Of a stretch of DNA of 64,000 bases, positions 1 through 12,686 are shown piece after piece (within the stretch, counting starts at the first letter, position 1; every line of letters begins with the position of its first letter). Under the pieces are notes generated by a model. That model saw nothing but the letters and a program-made list of their open reading frames with translations, was not told where the DNA came from and did not search any database. Location of the stretch: positions 409,661-473,660 of the forward strand of contig NW_019091559.1 of assembly GCF_001949145.1 (NCBI RefSeq), read 5' to 3'. This DNA comes from Acanthaster planci (taxonomy: Eukaryota; Echinodermata; Asteroidea; Valvatida; Acanthasteridae). The translations under genes were made by a program, and so were the position numbers.

Positions 1-119
1 ATTTTTGCCGTTTGCTAAACAACAGAAAACTCGTTGACGCCCTTTACTATTTTCAAAAAAGGCACACAATCTTGTGCTTTTTTAAACAGAGTTTGTGAGA
101 ACTTGCTCTCTTCTTGCAG

Positions 120-3100
120 TTTTATTTTTCCAGACAAACCTTGGATCTAGACTTTTTCAATGAAACATTGCCCCTCTCAGGCAGAAATAGCGGTAATATT
201 TTTGCCTGATGATTGGGTGCTTCTGCATTTGTTTTCTTTCAGCTGTCAAAAATGGGCATTCCTTAAAGCGGAGACTACATCCCAAGGGGCAAATTGTTCT
301 CCCTCGGACCTGGAGAAATTTACCGCCCCGCTATTGTTTTGTCCCGTATCCAGCCCACTCATAAACAGATTGAAAAGTTCACTCAAAGTGATGTAATTAC
401 ACCAGATGCACACGATATCACGCTTCAAATAGAACTTATTCTAAGTTTATCTTTAGTGTATATCTTCAAGACTCGAAGCAGGAGAAAGGGATCCTTTCTG
501 TTCACCTGCCCCAAAGCTACAGTTCTTAATTTCCTCAGCAGCGAGGACGTAAAAAGCTCAATATCTTCTGTCTGTGTGTGCTTCACAGAGAATTGGGGAC
601 TCGAATGGGCCCATCGATATTTATTATGAACCGGGATGGCAATAGGGGATAGGCATGATAGCAACCAATCATAGTGATATTTCGCATCAAGGCAAAAATC
701 AATTTAAGGCGGCAGGTGAACAGTTCCAAGACCGCCAAACTGTTTGGGGGAGTGTCCGTTTTACACGGATTGCCTTAAGACCTGTCCGCCGGTAATTTTT
801 CGGTACCTCGAAGAATTCAACTCCCGCCGAGCTTCCTGTGCGAGTTTCGTATTTAGCACTCGTGGCTTTGAACCATCGCTTAGCGCATCCGTATTGGTAT
901 TTTGGTACTGCGGGCCAAAGCTGTTGGCTATAGTCAAGTGGATATTGCATCTACTTATGGCCATATAGCTTTCTTTTGAGTCACTCACAACATCATTATG
1001 ATATAGGAAAAAATTGCTTGCTTTACTGCATTTGCTTTATCAAAGTTACAATGCTTTAGTAGCGCGACTGGTGGGTACGGTAATAGTACCGTTTACTGGC
1101 ATCACCGTGCATCAAATTACACATTAAGACAATTAATCTAGAATTTTCATAATGCCTCAACCTTAAGGGTATATCACCCTGCTTCTATGATAAAGGCAAT
1201 TTTACCCAAATTAAGAAAAAGAAAGAAATCGCCTGTTGTTACTTCCACCTTTATCGTTTGAAAGCTACAGTTGGGGCAGGAGAAAGACATTTGCCACTGT
1301 TATTAAATATTCAGAACTGTGCAATTGTAAATTTCAGTTTTGTTTGACTGTTGTTTTACACTGAGCTGCCAATTTACATGTAGACGTGAAAGACATTGAT
1401 ACAATATGGGAGGTGAAAGTAAAAATGAAAAATTGTATCGCGTGTACTGTTTACAGCTGCACTGTATGCTTTGTGAAGTTTTCTACGAAACTGACACAAA
1501 CATGCGTGTACTATGGCTTGCAAATTGTACAAATTGCTTGAAAAATATTTAGCTATGATTATCTTGACTAGAGAGAAAAGGGCTACAGGCACTCCTGTAC
1601 TGTTGTTTTCAAGATGCAAGGCAGGAAGTGATTGGGTTACAATCGACCGGGAGTTGGCTCGGTAGGTTTATTTCGCTGTCACTTGTTTCGGCAGTAATGA
1701 GCCACCTCGAATAAAAAATATTAATTCACCAGTAACGTAGCGCTTGGGGATGATTTATGCAATGTTAAACATGAGCAGTATGGAAGGCTGGAGAGGTGTC
1801 GGATGTCGGAAAGAAGAAGTGAAGACTACCTATTAAACGGCTTGACATTCTGCCCACCCCCGTACTGTGTCTCTCCGTTTGGGCTCGTGGTTTTATGGGC
1901 GTCGAGTTGGATTATTTGCTTCCAAATTGTATTTTTAATGCAGGACTAGTCTAATACTTCGGATTAAATCTTGGTGTATTAACGACCTTGTTGAAATACC
2001 GGTGATACGATAAATTAAAATTGTCTGTGCCAATCTGGCTCATCATACCGATATTTAACTCCGTAATTTGACATGAAATGACTGATGTTCAGTTGCCTGC
2101 TCCATTGCAGGTTACTCCCCTGGTAATGTTGCTACCTGTGTATACTCCAGGTGAGAATAAGATGAGGAGGCTTGCTTCAGGACACAACCTGTGGCCTGCA
2201 ACTGGATTGGCACCTGTGCCCTCGGCAGACCATGAATCACAGACCTTCATTGTCGGGCTAATATCCCTTCTACTTGCCTGTATACGTTCACAATGTTGGG
2301 GTTGATTCGTACAGGGAACAAAGGGGATACTGGCACTTGATTTCCAGATAAAAATGTGACAACCCACATGGGAAACAGCCCGGATTTTGAGATGTTAATA
2401 ATATCAAAAGAGATGGTAAATAGGGTTCTAAAATGACTGTGATATGAAAGAGGAAAAATATCGCATGAATCATGTTCACAAGTACAGCCACCCCAGGATC
2501 ATGAAGCACAGCCTTATTTGTCTGCTTTGTCATTTAAGAGGTCCCATTGCTGGGCCCATTGAGTATATATTTCTCCATTTTTTCCCCAACAGCTTAAAGT
2601 GCTGCGTTGATAAGGGTGATCAGTTTTTTTTTTCTAGTTGGATACTGCATTCATTGAATTCCTTTCGAATAACTGTCAAAGTGGTACGTATGATGGTTTG
2701 AGTGTTTTGAAATCCAGGTAGCTTTCGGTGGAATTTTGTAAACTTGCTTGGTAGGTGCATTTGCCCAGTCATTTAATAATAACATTATCAGAATGTAATC
2801 ACCATTTTACCATTGGCATTTTTCATCGTACGGCAATCTCAAGTTTCACACCCAACTATTTCTTCCCCATAAATTCATATCCAAGTGAAGCGGCTGCACC
2901 TTTGATCACATCGATATTTCATAGCATGCACTAAACTATGCCTGAAAAGGACCGAGGCCAATCCACAGCTGTCTAAATTAAACATTTTTTTCTATCTTTT
3001 CTCAAAACAACGGCCGTTTCCATAAATACCCTTTTACTTTCTTGTTCCTCGCAGTCTGCAAGGACTGAGTGTTTATCCAAGGAACCCAACCCTCTCGCCT

Positions 3101-3438
3101 TCCAAGTTTGTCCTACCTCGATCAGGTAATCTAACACCGTACGTAGATACGACCAAAGTCCGTCAGAAAAAAATGGACATTGCTTGTACTCTTCTTCATC
3201 CTATCGACCTCCCCAATCTAAGGCCTTTTCGCTGATTTTTTTCGAAGACATGTTGCTTTTGGAATAATAGATGTCTTTGGACACCGATAACTACGAGGAT
3301 GAATGCTCACAAGACTGTTTATCCTATCTGCATTTGTTTTCTCCAGCACGTTGGTTGTATCACATTTCATGCATTAAATCCCCCTCAAGTATTTTCGAAC
3401 GCCTTCAGAGTAAATTTGTTTGGGACCAATTGATTTAG
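120..3438 (+). CDS. 3' part of an unrecognised gene (4 candidate exons)
   Basis: Four short exons can be chained on the plus strand: 120-192 (or 134-192 from a second acceptor), 243-345, 3055-3125 and 3347-3438 ending in TAG. All have AG acceptors with pyrimidine tracts and GT donors. The phases agree at each join (1, 2, 1), and the joined frame stays open for about 112 codons. The peptide is basic and proline-rich, with segments such as LDLDFFNETLPLSG, RLHPKGQIVLPRTWRNLPPR and GLSVYPRNPTLSPSKF. I recognise no domain. The donor at 346 (GTATCC) is weak, and I see no clear AATAAA soon after the stop, so the last exon is the least certain. The 5' part would lie outside the window. The gene would be convergent with the decarboxylase gene on its right. 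Confidence 0.42.
346..3054 (+). other. Putative intron of the left-edge gene
   Basis: No coding exon or RNA gene recognised between the second and third candidate exons. At about 860-900 there is a weak tRNA B-box-like string on the minus strand (GGTTCAAAGCC). The stretch 2090-2300 is more GC-rich and reads like a dispersed repeat, but no partner copy was found in the window. Confidence 0.35.
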
Positions 3439-4540
3439 TAAACTACTGAAAACTGTTGATCGGTTCATACATCTTGTGCAATACAGAGGGTAAAATATGA
3501 CTGTTGTGTAACATGCTACCCTATGGAATATTGTTGGGTGAAGTTCGCATCCGTTTACGATGTTGGCGGAGTCTTTCTTCAGAAGTTGCTCTTTACTTAC
3601 CACTATTTAACTAACGTCTGCTTGTTGTAAATGAGAGGGTATTATTATCAGGGTTGAGTCAAGGCTGAAGATGAAAACTGTTGCTCACCGATTTGCCCGT
3701 TTTATTTGGAATATTGTCAAGGAAAATAAGATCCGTACTCCGGTAGTGCATGGGTACTAATTCCCTAGAGATCTCGGGGTCGTCACCTTGTACCTAATCT
3801 CATCATTAAGAATTCCTTTTGCAAGATTCTTTCCAACGAAATGAAAAGCAGCAGCAATTTTCGGTAAAAAAGTCTCTTGTCTTTTTTCCAGGTTCAGAGG
3901 ATTGCCCAGGGCAATCTTATTACTCTTGATGATCGTCTTTCGATTTATCAAAAGATAATTCGATTTTGTTTCCTAATTTTTTTGAGCTAGGGACCCTTCG
4001 TTTGAGGGGATTCAAACGTACAACCCTAGCCAACTTGCCCTGCTTTGAAACCTAAGATCTACCGCCTTGTAATTGATATATCATCATTTTATTGAGGGCG
4101 AAGTCAAATGCTTTATTTCTCTCATCCCTCGGCAGACTCTGACGTGATCCAGAAGAGCTGTAAATTTTGTGAATCGGGCTCTCATCCTCCTGTGCTATCC
4201 AATGTTTGGACGTGCAGAGCAAGCGTGAGTAAGGTAAACTACACTCTGATTTAGACGAATTGTTTATTTGGACAGAAGTATTTCAAAACGGCTTTGACAA
4301 GAAACATTTTCTTTCCTTTAATTGACAAACAGCTTCGCAAGCCATGGGTTTGGATAAATGTTGGTTTCTACTGAAGCAGTTGAAGGTTAACAATTCAAGA
4401 TTTTGAAATTTAAAATTCTGAATGGTACTTGTTGGTATACTGCCGTGTTTTATCCCTGGATGCCGACAGTTTACAGGCAAGAGTCGAAATTCTCATGGGA
4501 TGAAGACCTACTGAAAGTAGGATGTCTAAACGCAATTTGT

Positions 4541-4762
4541 CAAAGGATGATTAACATCCGGAAATAAGATGTCGATATCCAGAGAGAATTTGTCACTTAT
4601 TATTTTTCTCGAATTTTCAACATGCTGTCTTCGGAACGTTGGCATCTTGTAATAGTTTATCCTAGGATGTTGACGTCCTACCCTTCGTATGTTGTCATAC
4701 TTGCATGACAAATCATTTTACTTCTTTATGTTGACATCTTGCCCTGTTCAATGTTGTCATGA
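4541..4762. repeat. Array of degenerate GATGTTGACATC palindromes
   Basis: At least seven variants of a self-complementary motif close to GATGTTGACATC occur with short irregular spacers, near 4547, 4568, 4637, 4667, 4687, 4726 and 4751. Spacing is not constant, so it is not a simple tandem repeat. It looks like the subterminal region of a DNA transposon derivative. Confidence 0.5.
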
Positions 4763-5094
4763 TAAGATAGATATAGCAGATTCTTAAATGGCGCTTCTAT
4801 GGCTCCGTGTGCAGATTTGCAGATTTCCATTTCACTTGTCAACTGCCAAGATATCAAAATTGTTCCTCATGGGCTAAGGTCTCAACAGACTCGCTTTTTA
4901 CGACTGCTTTGAGGAAATCTCTTTCATTAATAGAAATTATTTCCTAAATCCCCTTAACATTCCCTGTAGCTGACCTTTTTTGAGTATCACCTACAGTAGA
5001 TTTTAGTATATTACTTAAGACACAGACTGCCAAATGTCTATCCCAATGTGATATTGCCCAATTCGGCCGTAAGTTTAAAGATCTGTTAACAGTG

Positions 5095-6295
5095 TCGTAG
5101 TTGAGTCAGAATTCCGAATCACTTGCCTCGAGTCCGGGACTCGAGTCATTTGTTCATTCACTGTTGCAGAAGCTGGTATATTAGCATATATGCATGCGCT
5201 TACAGCCATAGGTACGTGTGTGAAAGCTTCAGGATGTAGTCAGTAAGTATGACAAATGTTTGTATTTCTGTGGGGAAATAGCCCATGTCGTCGGATCGGG
5301 CTCGCGGTACAGACCTTAAGTGTTTCAGGACGGACGCGGAACCAAGAAAATTGGAGTCGTGACCCGTAGTTTGAACTCAATTCCATTCGTCGATATTATA
5401 AATGCATATTCACACTGGCACTCCACTTGACTTCTTTTTTGAAAAATTCCACTGGTGTTGAGAGGCAGCAGATAAACAGACATTACACTTTATGATGAAT
5501 ATGGATTTTATAAGATCACACATCTGTTCGCAGTGTTCAATACTAATGCAGCGCCAACAAATCTTACTTCCTGAAGTAACTAAATTTGTTTGGTGAGGAA
5601 TGTTATTTAGAACAAATAAAATTTCAGCCAAAATTGAAGGAAACTTTGAGTCGTATGACGGAACTGATAACTGCCAACACGGTCCGTGTAAATAATAACT
5701 TATAGAGACGGCCATGAAGACGGGCAGCCGTCTGCGAAAAATACGCCTCGCTGGGACACTACTAAAGGACAGATGTGGACATCCAATCAAATCCACGAAA
5801 ACGAAAAATACAAATATACGAAAAAGCCATACTCAAAAGGATAAATCAGCGTTTGCAGCTTAACTTGAAGCAACGAAACTAAGTTTGACCATTTCGATCG
5901 TTTCCAAAGATGTTCCGTGACACAACTGAATTCGAGCATTGATCACAATGCGTCGTTTGGCCAGTGCTACAAAACTTGTCCCCGTCCATAATCGTTCTGA
6001 AAATTGCGTAAAACCAGCACTTGGGCCTAAGTACTGCACACCACATGTTTCTTTCCCACTGCGCGTGACAGAAAACTTGTCTTGATGATGTGTATTGTAT
6101 GTCGATATTATAGAAGCTTGTGTGTAGCCGCAGATGATGTTTGTCACTTGCAAGAAATAAATTTACAGATGTTACATTTTTGTTGGTGATGTACGTGACT
6201 CGTCAGTCATCGCAGTCGAGTCCAAGTTCTCTTGCCATGGTATTCGAGCCCGAATCAACAAAGTAGCCACTTGAGACAGACTTGAGTCAAGGCCA
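5095..6295. mobile_element. Possible non-autonomous element with GACTCGAGTC-rich arms
   Basis: Two stretches rich in TTGAGTC/GACTCGAG motifs (5097-5160 and 6190-6290) bracket about 1 kb with no recognisable protein. The same arm motif recurs at 38700-38830 and 40710-40810. This suggests one repeat family with motif-rich ends and unrelated interiors. Boundaries and target-site duplications were not resolved. Confidence 0.4.
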
Positions 6296-7658
6296 GGACT
6301 GTCGTCTTACAATACAGTGTATCAAATTCAACCAGGTGTTGGCGCTGTCGAATCTTTATCAGTCTATTAATTTTGTGCTGATTGGTTGACCTACGCATGC
6401 TTTTTGGCTGTGAGCAATTGTAACTGTCCAGACGTCGAGCAAAATACCATGTAAATGGAAGAAGTACCCAACCTTCGTATTTCCCGTTTTCACTCATCAA
6501 TAACCATACAGTTCTCTGTTTACAAGTTATTAGCTCGGAGTATCTTCTCTTCTCAGGGAGCAAACTCAACGCTTCCATTTACTTAAAACTGCATCTGCAT
6601 TGCAGAACGTGTTTACACAAAAGACAGGACAAATCAGAGAGAGCCACGACTTTGAATTAACGTACAATGCTTGGAAAGACAACAGCCATCGTGTCTGGAT
6701 GTTGTTTGGTCGTTTGTCTTTCCGCATCACGGGAAATGGTACCCGTTCAGTAAATGGCACATGACGTACTACTACAAAGATGCATTTTTAAAGTAGGGGC
6801 CCATACTAGTAACAAATAGCCTCCACTCAGGCCGCACATAGCTGGTCCCTGCATGCATGTGATATGTCATACGTGCCATGAACAGTAGTTAAGCAACCCT
6901 TGAATAAAGTCTACTTCTAGGGAAAGAAAGTCTACTTTGTAATAACCGTCGCTTGCCGGATAACCCTAGTGTTGACATTTAGTAACTTTCTAAAAATAAG
7001 TCTTTCAGGCACAAACAATGCGTAAAACCAGCGGAAGAAAATCCGTCAAACTGCTACCAAAGAATCGTTGCATGATACGCAAAAATGTCATGAAATGAAA
7101 ATACAAATAAGGATTCACGAGAACGCTTTCCTCTCCAATATCGTCCGATAAAAATAGCCGCTTTCCAAAGAAATTGGGTGCAGGCTTCTTTTCTGCGCTT
7201 TACTTTGGATGTGGAAACAGCAGATTTATAATCTGCTGGGAATGTAGTGAGTTTTTCTATATACCGTCTTTGCAATAAACATGTACTCTCCTCGAGAGAA
7301 TGACAACGTGGTCTGTTTTAAACACGAGGATTGCCATGTAAAGTTATAAATACATGTACTACAATTAGGTGGAGAGAAAAAAAAGAACATCTAACGAGTG
7401 AGGAAAGTGTGAAATTCGTTACAACGAGCTTGTTTAGTTTATATCCCATTAGATGATTATATTGATAACGTTACATGAGAAAAATAAAAGATGCTTACAA
7501 TATTATCTCAGATGATCTCCATTGTTTCCTTGCCCTGATAATCAAATCTATAAATAAATCTAGTAACTTCCAAAATGCTACAAAATGACCCTGCTACAGA
7601 CGGAAAAGATTTTTTTTGTAAGGAAAGTTATACTGCGACGTCAGTTTCGAATTAAGAT

Positions 7659-7826
7659 GAGTGGCGTAAATTTGTGCTGGAAATTGGAGGTAGGTTGGGG
7701 GACTGGGAATCGTTGGGGGAAGACCTGCCTGGCTATGGAAATTGGAAAAGCCCATCCCTCAGTTACAAAAGTGTGTGTGGGGGGGTATACACCCCCTTCC
7801 CAGGATATACGTCCATTATTACGACC
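7659..7826. mobile_element. Degenerate short DNA element (GTGGCGTAAATTTGTG end)
   Basis: The left end AGTGGCGTAAATTTGTG is nearly identical to the string at 56811-56830. The right end (about 7805-7818) is a degraded complement of it. The interior is G-rich and ends in a short G/C tract. This architecture matches the hAT-like elements at 45230 and 49612, but no clean target-site duplication is left. Confidence 0.42.
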
Positions 7827-9135
7827 CCACTCATTGAGAAAACCACTTTTGATGACATTATCACTCGTTTACTGTCAGCAGTAATCCGGCAGGTTTGCTT
7901 GACACTGAATGTAAATATCTTTATGCCAGTGTTTTCTATTCTGAACATGAACTGTAGGCTTTTAATATGCCAATATTAATGTATGTTCTGTGAAATTAAT
8001 GCCTGCATTTTAGTGTGGCATTTACATGATAAATGTAGGTTAAGGTAAAGGTATTCAGAACCTATCCCATAATGGTCTTCTACAATAATTATGAAATATT
8101 CCATTTAATATGCTTATAAAGGCAAACAATAATAGGACGCTACACAAACAAATCAAATGACTGATGACTGCGATGTAATATTTTGCTTAGTACTGTCGAT
8201 TTGTTTTGCCGTGTAAGGTTCGGAGCAAGAAGTCAGTAAGTTTTAAGTTTGTTATTGTTTGGTTGTCTGACGTTGTAATTAGCTGTTCCCAATCTCAATT
8301 GGGAACAGCTTTTGTAATCGTTAAAGCTGTTTTTCCTTTTTTAGCTGTTCCAAATCTCAATTTTTGTAATCGTGACATCATCAGGGGTCACGTGACCTCA
8401 ATTCAAATGTTCATTCTTTACATTCTAATAACTAGAAAAATACTTGACCGATTTCACTCAAATTTGGTATCCACATAGTCAGGGACGTGTTATAGATGAA
8501 AATTGATATCTTGACCTCATGTGACCGCTACTTTCGGTTTTACCGGAAGTTGTATTTAAACACACAAATCGTCATATCTCAAGAACTATACGTTCAATTG
8601 CAGTAATAATTTGTTTTTCTTTTCAATTGCCACTTTGGGAATTATTTGTTATCCACTTTATCTCAAACTTATGATACTCGTTGACAGTCATCAAAAGAGA
8701 AAATAAAGAACATTTTGGAACCGCTATGTGTATGTTCACAAACACCACCTCCAGTGGTCTGATTTTCACTAATGCAATCATCCAATCCAGTGTAATTAGA
8801 AAAAAAACTATATCAGTGTTCTAATAATAATAACTCAACTGAAAAATCAATGAAAACCATTGTAGCAATTTCTGCGATTAGTGTATTATTTTATATTTGT
8901 TTATGATATTTATGTGTTTGATTTAGAGGTCTGCCGATCATTGATCGCAACATCACCCACAAGGCTTTCAACACCTCAGTCATGAAAACGACATAAAAAT
9001 CCAGCTCACATGTCATGTTTACTGGTTAAAGAGACAGTCTTGGCAAAGTTTTGGGATTTTTTCAAAAGAAACTCACTTCCAAACTTCTCCCCTTCTTCGA
9101 CGGCCCAAGGTCTCCGGTAGCATCAGAGACAGTAT

Positions 9136-9455
9136 TGTAGCGACGGTGCCGACAGGCCGGTGGGGGCGCTGGTGTGGCTCAATGGTGCCGTGCCAGCCCC
9201 TGCCGGTTGGCTTGTTGAGCTCGCCCCTGCGGCGCAGTAGCGCTGATTTTTCCTTACCTCAGGGTAAAGGAAAATATCCGGTGTGAATGCAAGAGGAGAT
9301 CTATATTTGATTGTATATTTATATAAAAACTCCGTTTGCGTTCACCGTTGTTGGAGGTGTAATAAAGGCCAGAAGCCATTGGATCAGAGAACAAGCGTTT
9401 CTGCCCTTTTTCAGGCGTGTACAAACTCACAAAAGCGGCGACGGTACAGTATTCC
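9136..9455 (+). mobile_element. LTR-like dispersed repeat, copy 1
   Basis: The 9136-9455 sequence recurs at 51227-51580 with substitutions and small indels. It starts TGTAGCGAC, carries a TATA-like stretch (TATATAAAAACTCC) and a GTAATAAAG polyadenylation-like signal, and reaches a CACA near 9431 followed by GGCGACGGT, which resembles a primer-binding site. That order is what an LTR plus PBS would look like. No gag or pol frame follows, so this is a truncated copy. Confidence 0.5.
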
Positions 9456-9957
9456 GGTTAGTATGGAGCCGCCTCCGAAGACACAGAGAGGCAGCGTTTT
9501 CCAGTGGTGGGCAAATTTGCTATTTCAGAATCACATTTACATATACACTGGTCCGACTGTTATCCCTCGAAGAACGTAGGCCTACATGGACGCTGGACGC
9601 TGTCATGTTACTTGCCTCAAACTACCTGCGGGCAACCAGTGAACAAGAATTCGAACGGTTCAGGGGTACCGATTGATTTTAGTACTCAATTCCCAGGATA
9701 CAGGTTACCAGGAAAAATCAACAAGGGTCCTTGCAGTGTAGTTGAATTGACCCACTTTAATAGCGCCCTCTTACTATGCCACTGTACTTCAAACCCTAAA
9801 ACCAGTCTGTTTGAGTTGCATGTCAAGTGAATGACAGGTTGATGCATTTCATCAAAGCGGAAACTAAATGAACGCAAGGAATACATTAACTGACATACTA
9901 ATGAAAACAGACCATGCTAATTGCATACTCTTAACATACTCGTAAATCAGCCCCATA

Positions 9958-10809
9958 TCAGTGCAACATTGAAATTCAGTGCCTTGGAGGACATCATAGT
10001 TCCGCTCATGAATATGAAGAGTCCTGCCATATTCATGATTTATTCATAGTGGTGGTACAACATCTGTTCTACCTCTTAGATGGGATTTAACATTTTTCAA
10101 TTCTAGGTTAACCCGGTCACCATGTTTATGACATTTAAATTTATGACGGGTAGGCCTAGATTCTGTAACTTCTTGACTCCAGTAATTCTAACATTCGACA
10201 TTACTCACACGAAAATTATACATTCTGTTCCCGAGTCAGGTGTCATCCTTGTGCAAATTCTGAAACCACTTACGAATGAAAATCGTGATCAGCTAGAAAA
10301 GCCCACCGGAAACGAAGAATCCGGATAGGCTGAGACGCCTACCAATCCGCTCAATGGTAAACCAACAGAGACTTGGCAGCTCTATGGCTCCAGAGACGAA
10401 GGCGGCAATGTAGTCATTATTTCCAAGGACCGAGGCACTTAACGACAATCCATGTTTGTCACAAACCTACATCAAAATTTATAAAATAGCAACCCTCCTG
10501 AGAAACGTCCCGGTGTTCAACATCTCCATTGCCATTGTGGTCCATCTATTAAGCAGCAGGGTTTCATATGAAGCATAGGTTCGCCAATGGAATAATTACA
10601 GGAACCAGGAAATAGAAATATTTTATAAATTTTACAAAAAAAACCTTGATATTGCATCTTTGGGTTTCAATGAAACTTATATTAAATTTTCATTTTGTAA
10701 TTTTAACCCATATTTTTATGCTTTTTGGTTTTTATGCTATTGCATATTTGCATATTAATGAGCGGAACTATGATGTCATCCAATGCACTGAATCTCAATG
10801 TTGCACTGA
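9958..10809. mobile_element. Inverted-repeat element, about 850 bp
   Basis: The arm at 9958-10017 matches the reverse complement of 10751-10809 at most positions, both carrying GAGCGGAACTATGATGTC on one strand. The interior has no recognisable protein. Fragments of a related sequence appear near 36192-36230. Probably a non-autonomous DNA transposon. Confidence 0.6.
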
Positions 10810-11344
10810 TTTGTGCACAGAAAATTTCTAGATATTTTTAACCACTGCTATGCCAGATTTTATTTTCTTTGGCAATTTATTGCTGTGTAAGTATATGGCA
10901 ATAATCCAGCAAAAATCCTTTTCACAGAAATAATCCCAGATAACAAATTTGGGGTTCACAATATGAACATGAAAACATGCAACCTGAACCATGTCTTCCT
11001 GGATTTATATCAAAGAAAAAGCGCCCTATTATTTTAGAATATCGAACGGCACCTCCGGTCAATGCCCAATCTTCGCCAAATCAAGTTCGCCTAGTGAGTG
11101 TTGGATTTTAGATCTTGAATCGAATACAGCGCCCCCATCACTGCATTGATCTTTGAAAAATTGAAGTTGTACAACGTTCACGTATTAGCACAGATCGAAC
11201 GCTACAATTACCTTACAATTCAAGAGTGTTGTCTTATTGATAAACACGTATCCACCCATCAGAAAAATAATGAAATTGATAGACCTATAACATAATGACG
11301 TCAAAAACCCTGACAAGATAAATGCTGTTGTTTTGTTTTAATAT

Positions 11345-11801
11345 CGCTTTCAGCTACTCAGGCTATTACTTTCTGCTACTCAGGCTATCGCTTTCAGCTA
11401 CTCAGGCTATCGCTTTCAGCTACTCAGGCTATCACTTTCATCTACTCAGGCTATCGCNNNNNNNNNNNNNNNNNNNNNNNNNNNNNNNNNNNNNNNNNNN
11501 NNNNNNNNNNNNNNNNNNNNNNNNNNNNNNNNNNNNNNNNNNNNNNNNNNNNNNNNNNNNNNNNNNNNNNNNNNNNNNNNNNNNNNNNNNNNNNNNNNNN
11601 NNNNNNNNNNNNNNNNNNNNNNNNNNNNNNNNNNNNNNNNNNNNNNNNNNNNNNNNNNNNNNNNNNNNNNNNNNNNNNNNNNNNNNNNNNNNNNNNNNNN
11701 NNNNNNNNNNNNNNNNNNNNNNNNNNNNNNNNNNNNNNTTTCAGCTACTCAGGCTATCACTTTCAGCTACTCAGGCTATCACTTTCAGCTACTCAGGCTA
11801 T
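11345..11801 (+). repeat. 22-bp tandem repeat spanning an assembly gap
   Basis: The unit TTTCAGCTACTCAGGCTATC plus two variable bases repeats about five times before the gap and three times after it. Variant positions include CGC against CAC and one TCATCTAC copy. The run of 281 N (11458-11738) sits inside the array, so the true copy number is unknown. The open reading frame through it is a product of the repeat. Confidence 0.9.
11458..11738. other. Assembly gap (281 N)
   Basis: Run of N flanked on both sides by the same 22-bp tandem repeat, consistent with a collapsed satellite. Confidence 0.98.
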
Positions 11802-12618
11802 TTGCGCCAATATCTATACATTTATTCATAACCTTTATCAATTTACCTGGAAATATCACTGAATCGATTTCAAACTGTTTTATAATTTTTCAATTAACTG
11901 GTAATCTGCATTACTTCATCACTCTTGGAAATTGGAGAATGTGTTCTGAATAACAAAATCATATGTCAGATGTGACAGGGACACGAATAAACTTGGATGC
12001 CTAATTTATAGAACATCGTACGGGGCTCTGTAGAATAATGCAGGTCTATTTCAACAAGTTCTTCAAATGGTTCTTTCATAATTCGTTCGGATTCTGATGA
12101 AGAATTTCTGCAATGAAGGATGATTTCGACCCTTTCCGTATCATGATTTTCTTTTTCCGCAAACTCTTAAATTCAAAATGTCATCTTTGAAGCACTTAGA
12201 AAAATATATGCTTCATCAGAATAGCGTTCTAGGTCAAATGAGCAAAGAAAGCTCAGGGATGCGAAACACATCGTAAAAAGCAATCACAAAAAATGCATTT
12301 TGTCATCACAAGGACAGCCTGTTATCTTCCAAAGTTAGCTGTATATTTTCATTCGACAGAAAGCTGAAAGAGATGCAAGTGAATCACAACCATGAACAAT
12401 AGTTTGGAGAAATGGATATCAACTATTTTATTTCCCATTCACAACAGAAATTGATGTACGTTACACAATACTCTCAATACCGAGTTTAAATAAATAATAT
12501 ACCCACACCTTTACATTGATATTTTAAGCATAATATGAATATACATTACTTAAAACCATTAATTTTGTTAATAAAAACTGTCCCTATTATCAAGATGTAT
12601 TTTTGCGTTGGGGAGATG

Positions 12619-12686
12619 TTAATTATATATAACGGGTTTGCCCTAAATATACGTTGGGTAAGGGCAAACCCGTTATATATAATTAA
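12619..12686. repeat. Perfect hairpin with 26-bp arms
   Basis: 12619-12644 is the exact reverse complement of 12661-12686, with a 16-base loop. The arms hold AACGGGTTTGCCCT. A 13-bp direct repeat, AAAACTGTCCCTA, lies on both sides (12574-12586 and 12685-12697), so the hairpin may sit inside a duplicated target. Confidence 0.85.

Noticed and set aside
3990-4075. Possible tRNA-derived SINE (B-box-like GTTTGAATCCC on the minus strand)
   Set aside because: The A-box and the tRNA fold are not convincing.
5410-5796. 128-codon minus-strand open frame
   Set aside because: No recognisable domain; it lies between GACTCGAGTC-rich arms and could be a decayed element interior, but nothing resembles a transposase.
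11322-11831. 169-codon open frame
   Set aside because: It runs through the 22-bp tandem repeat and the N gap.
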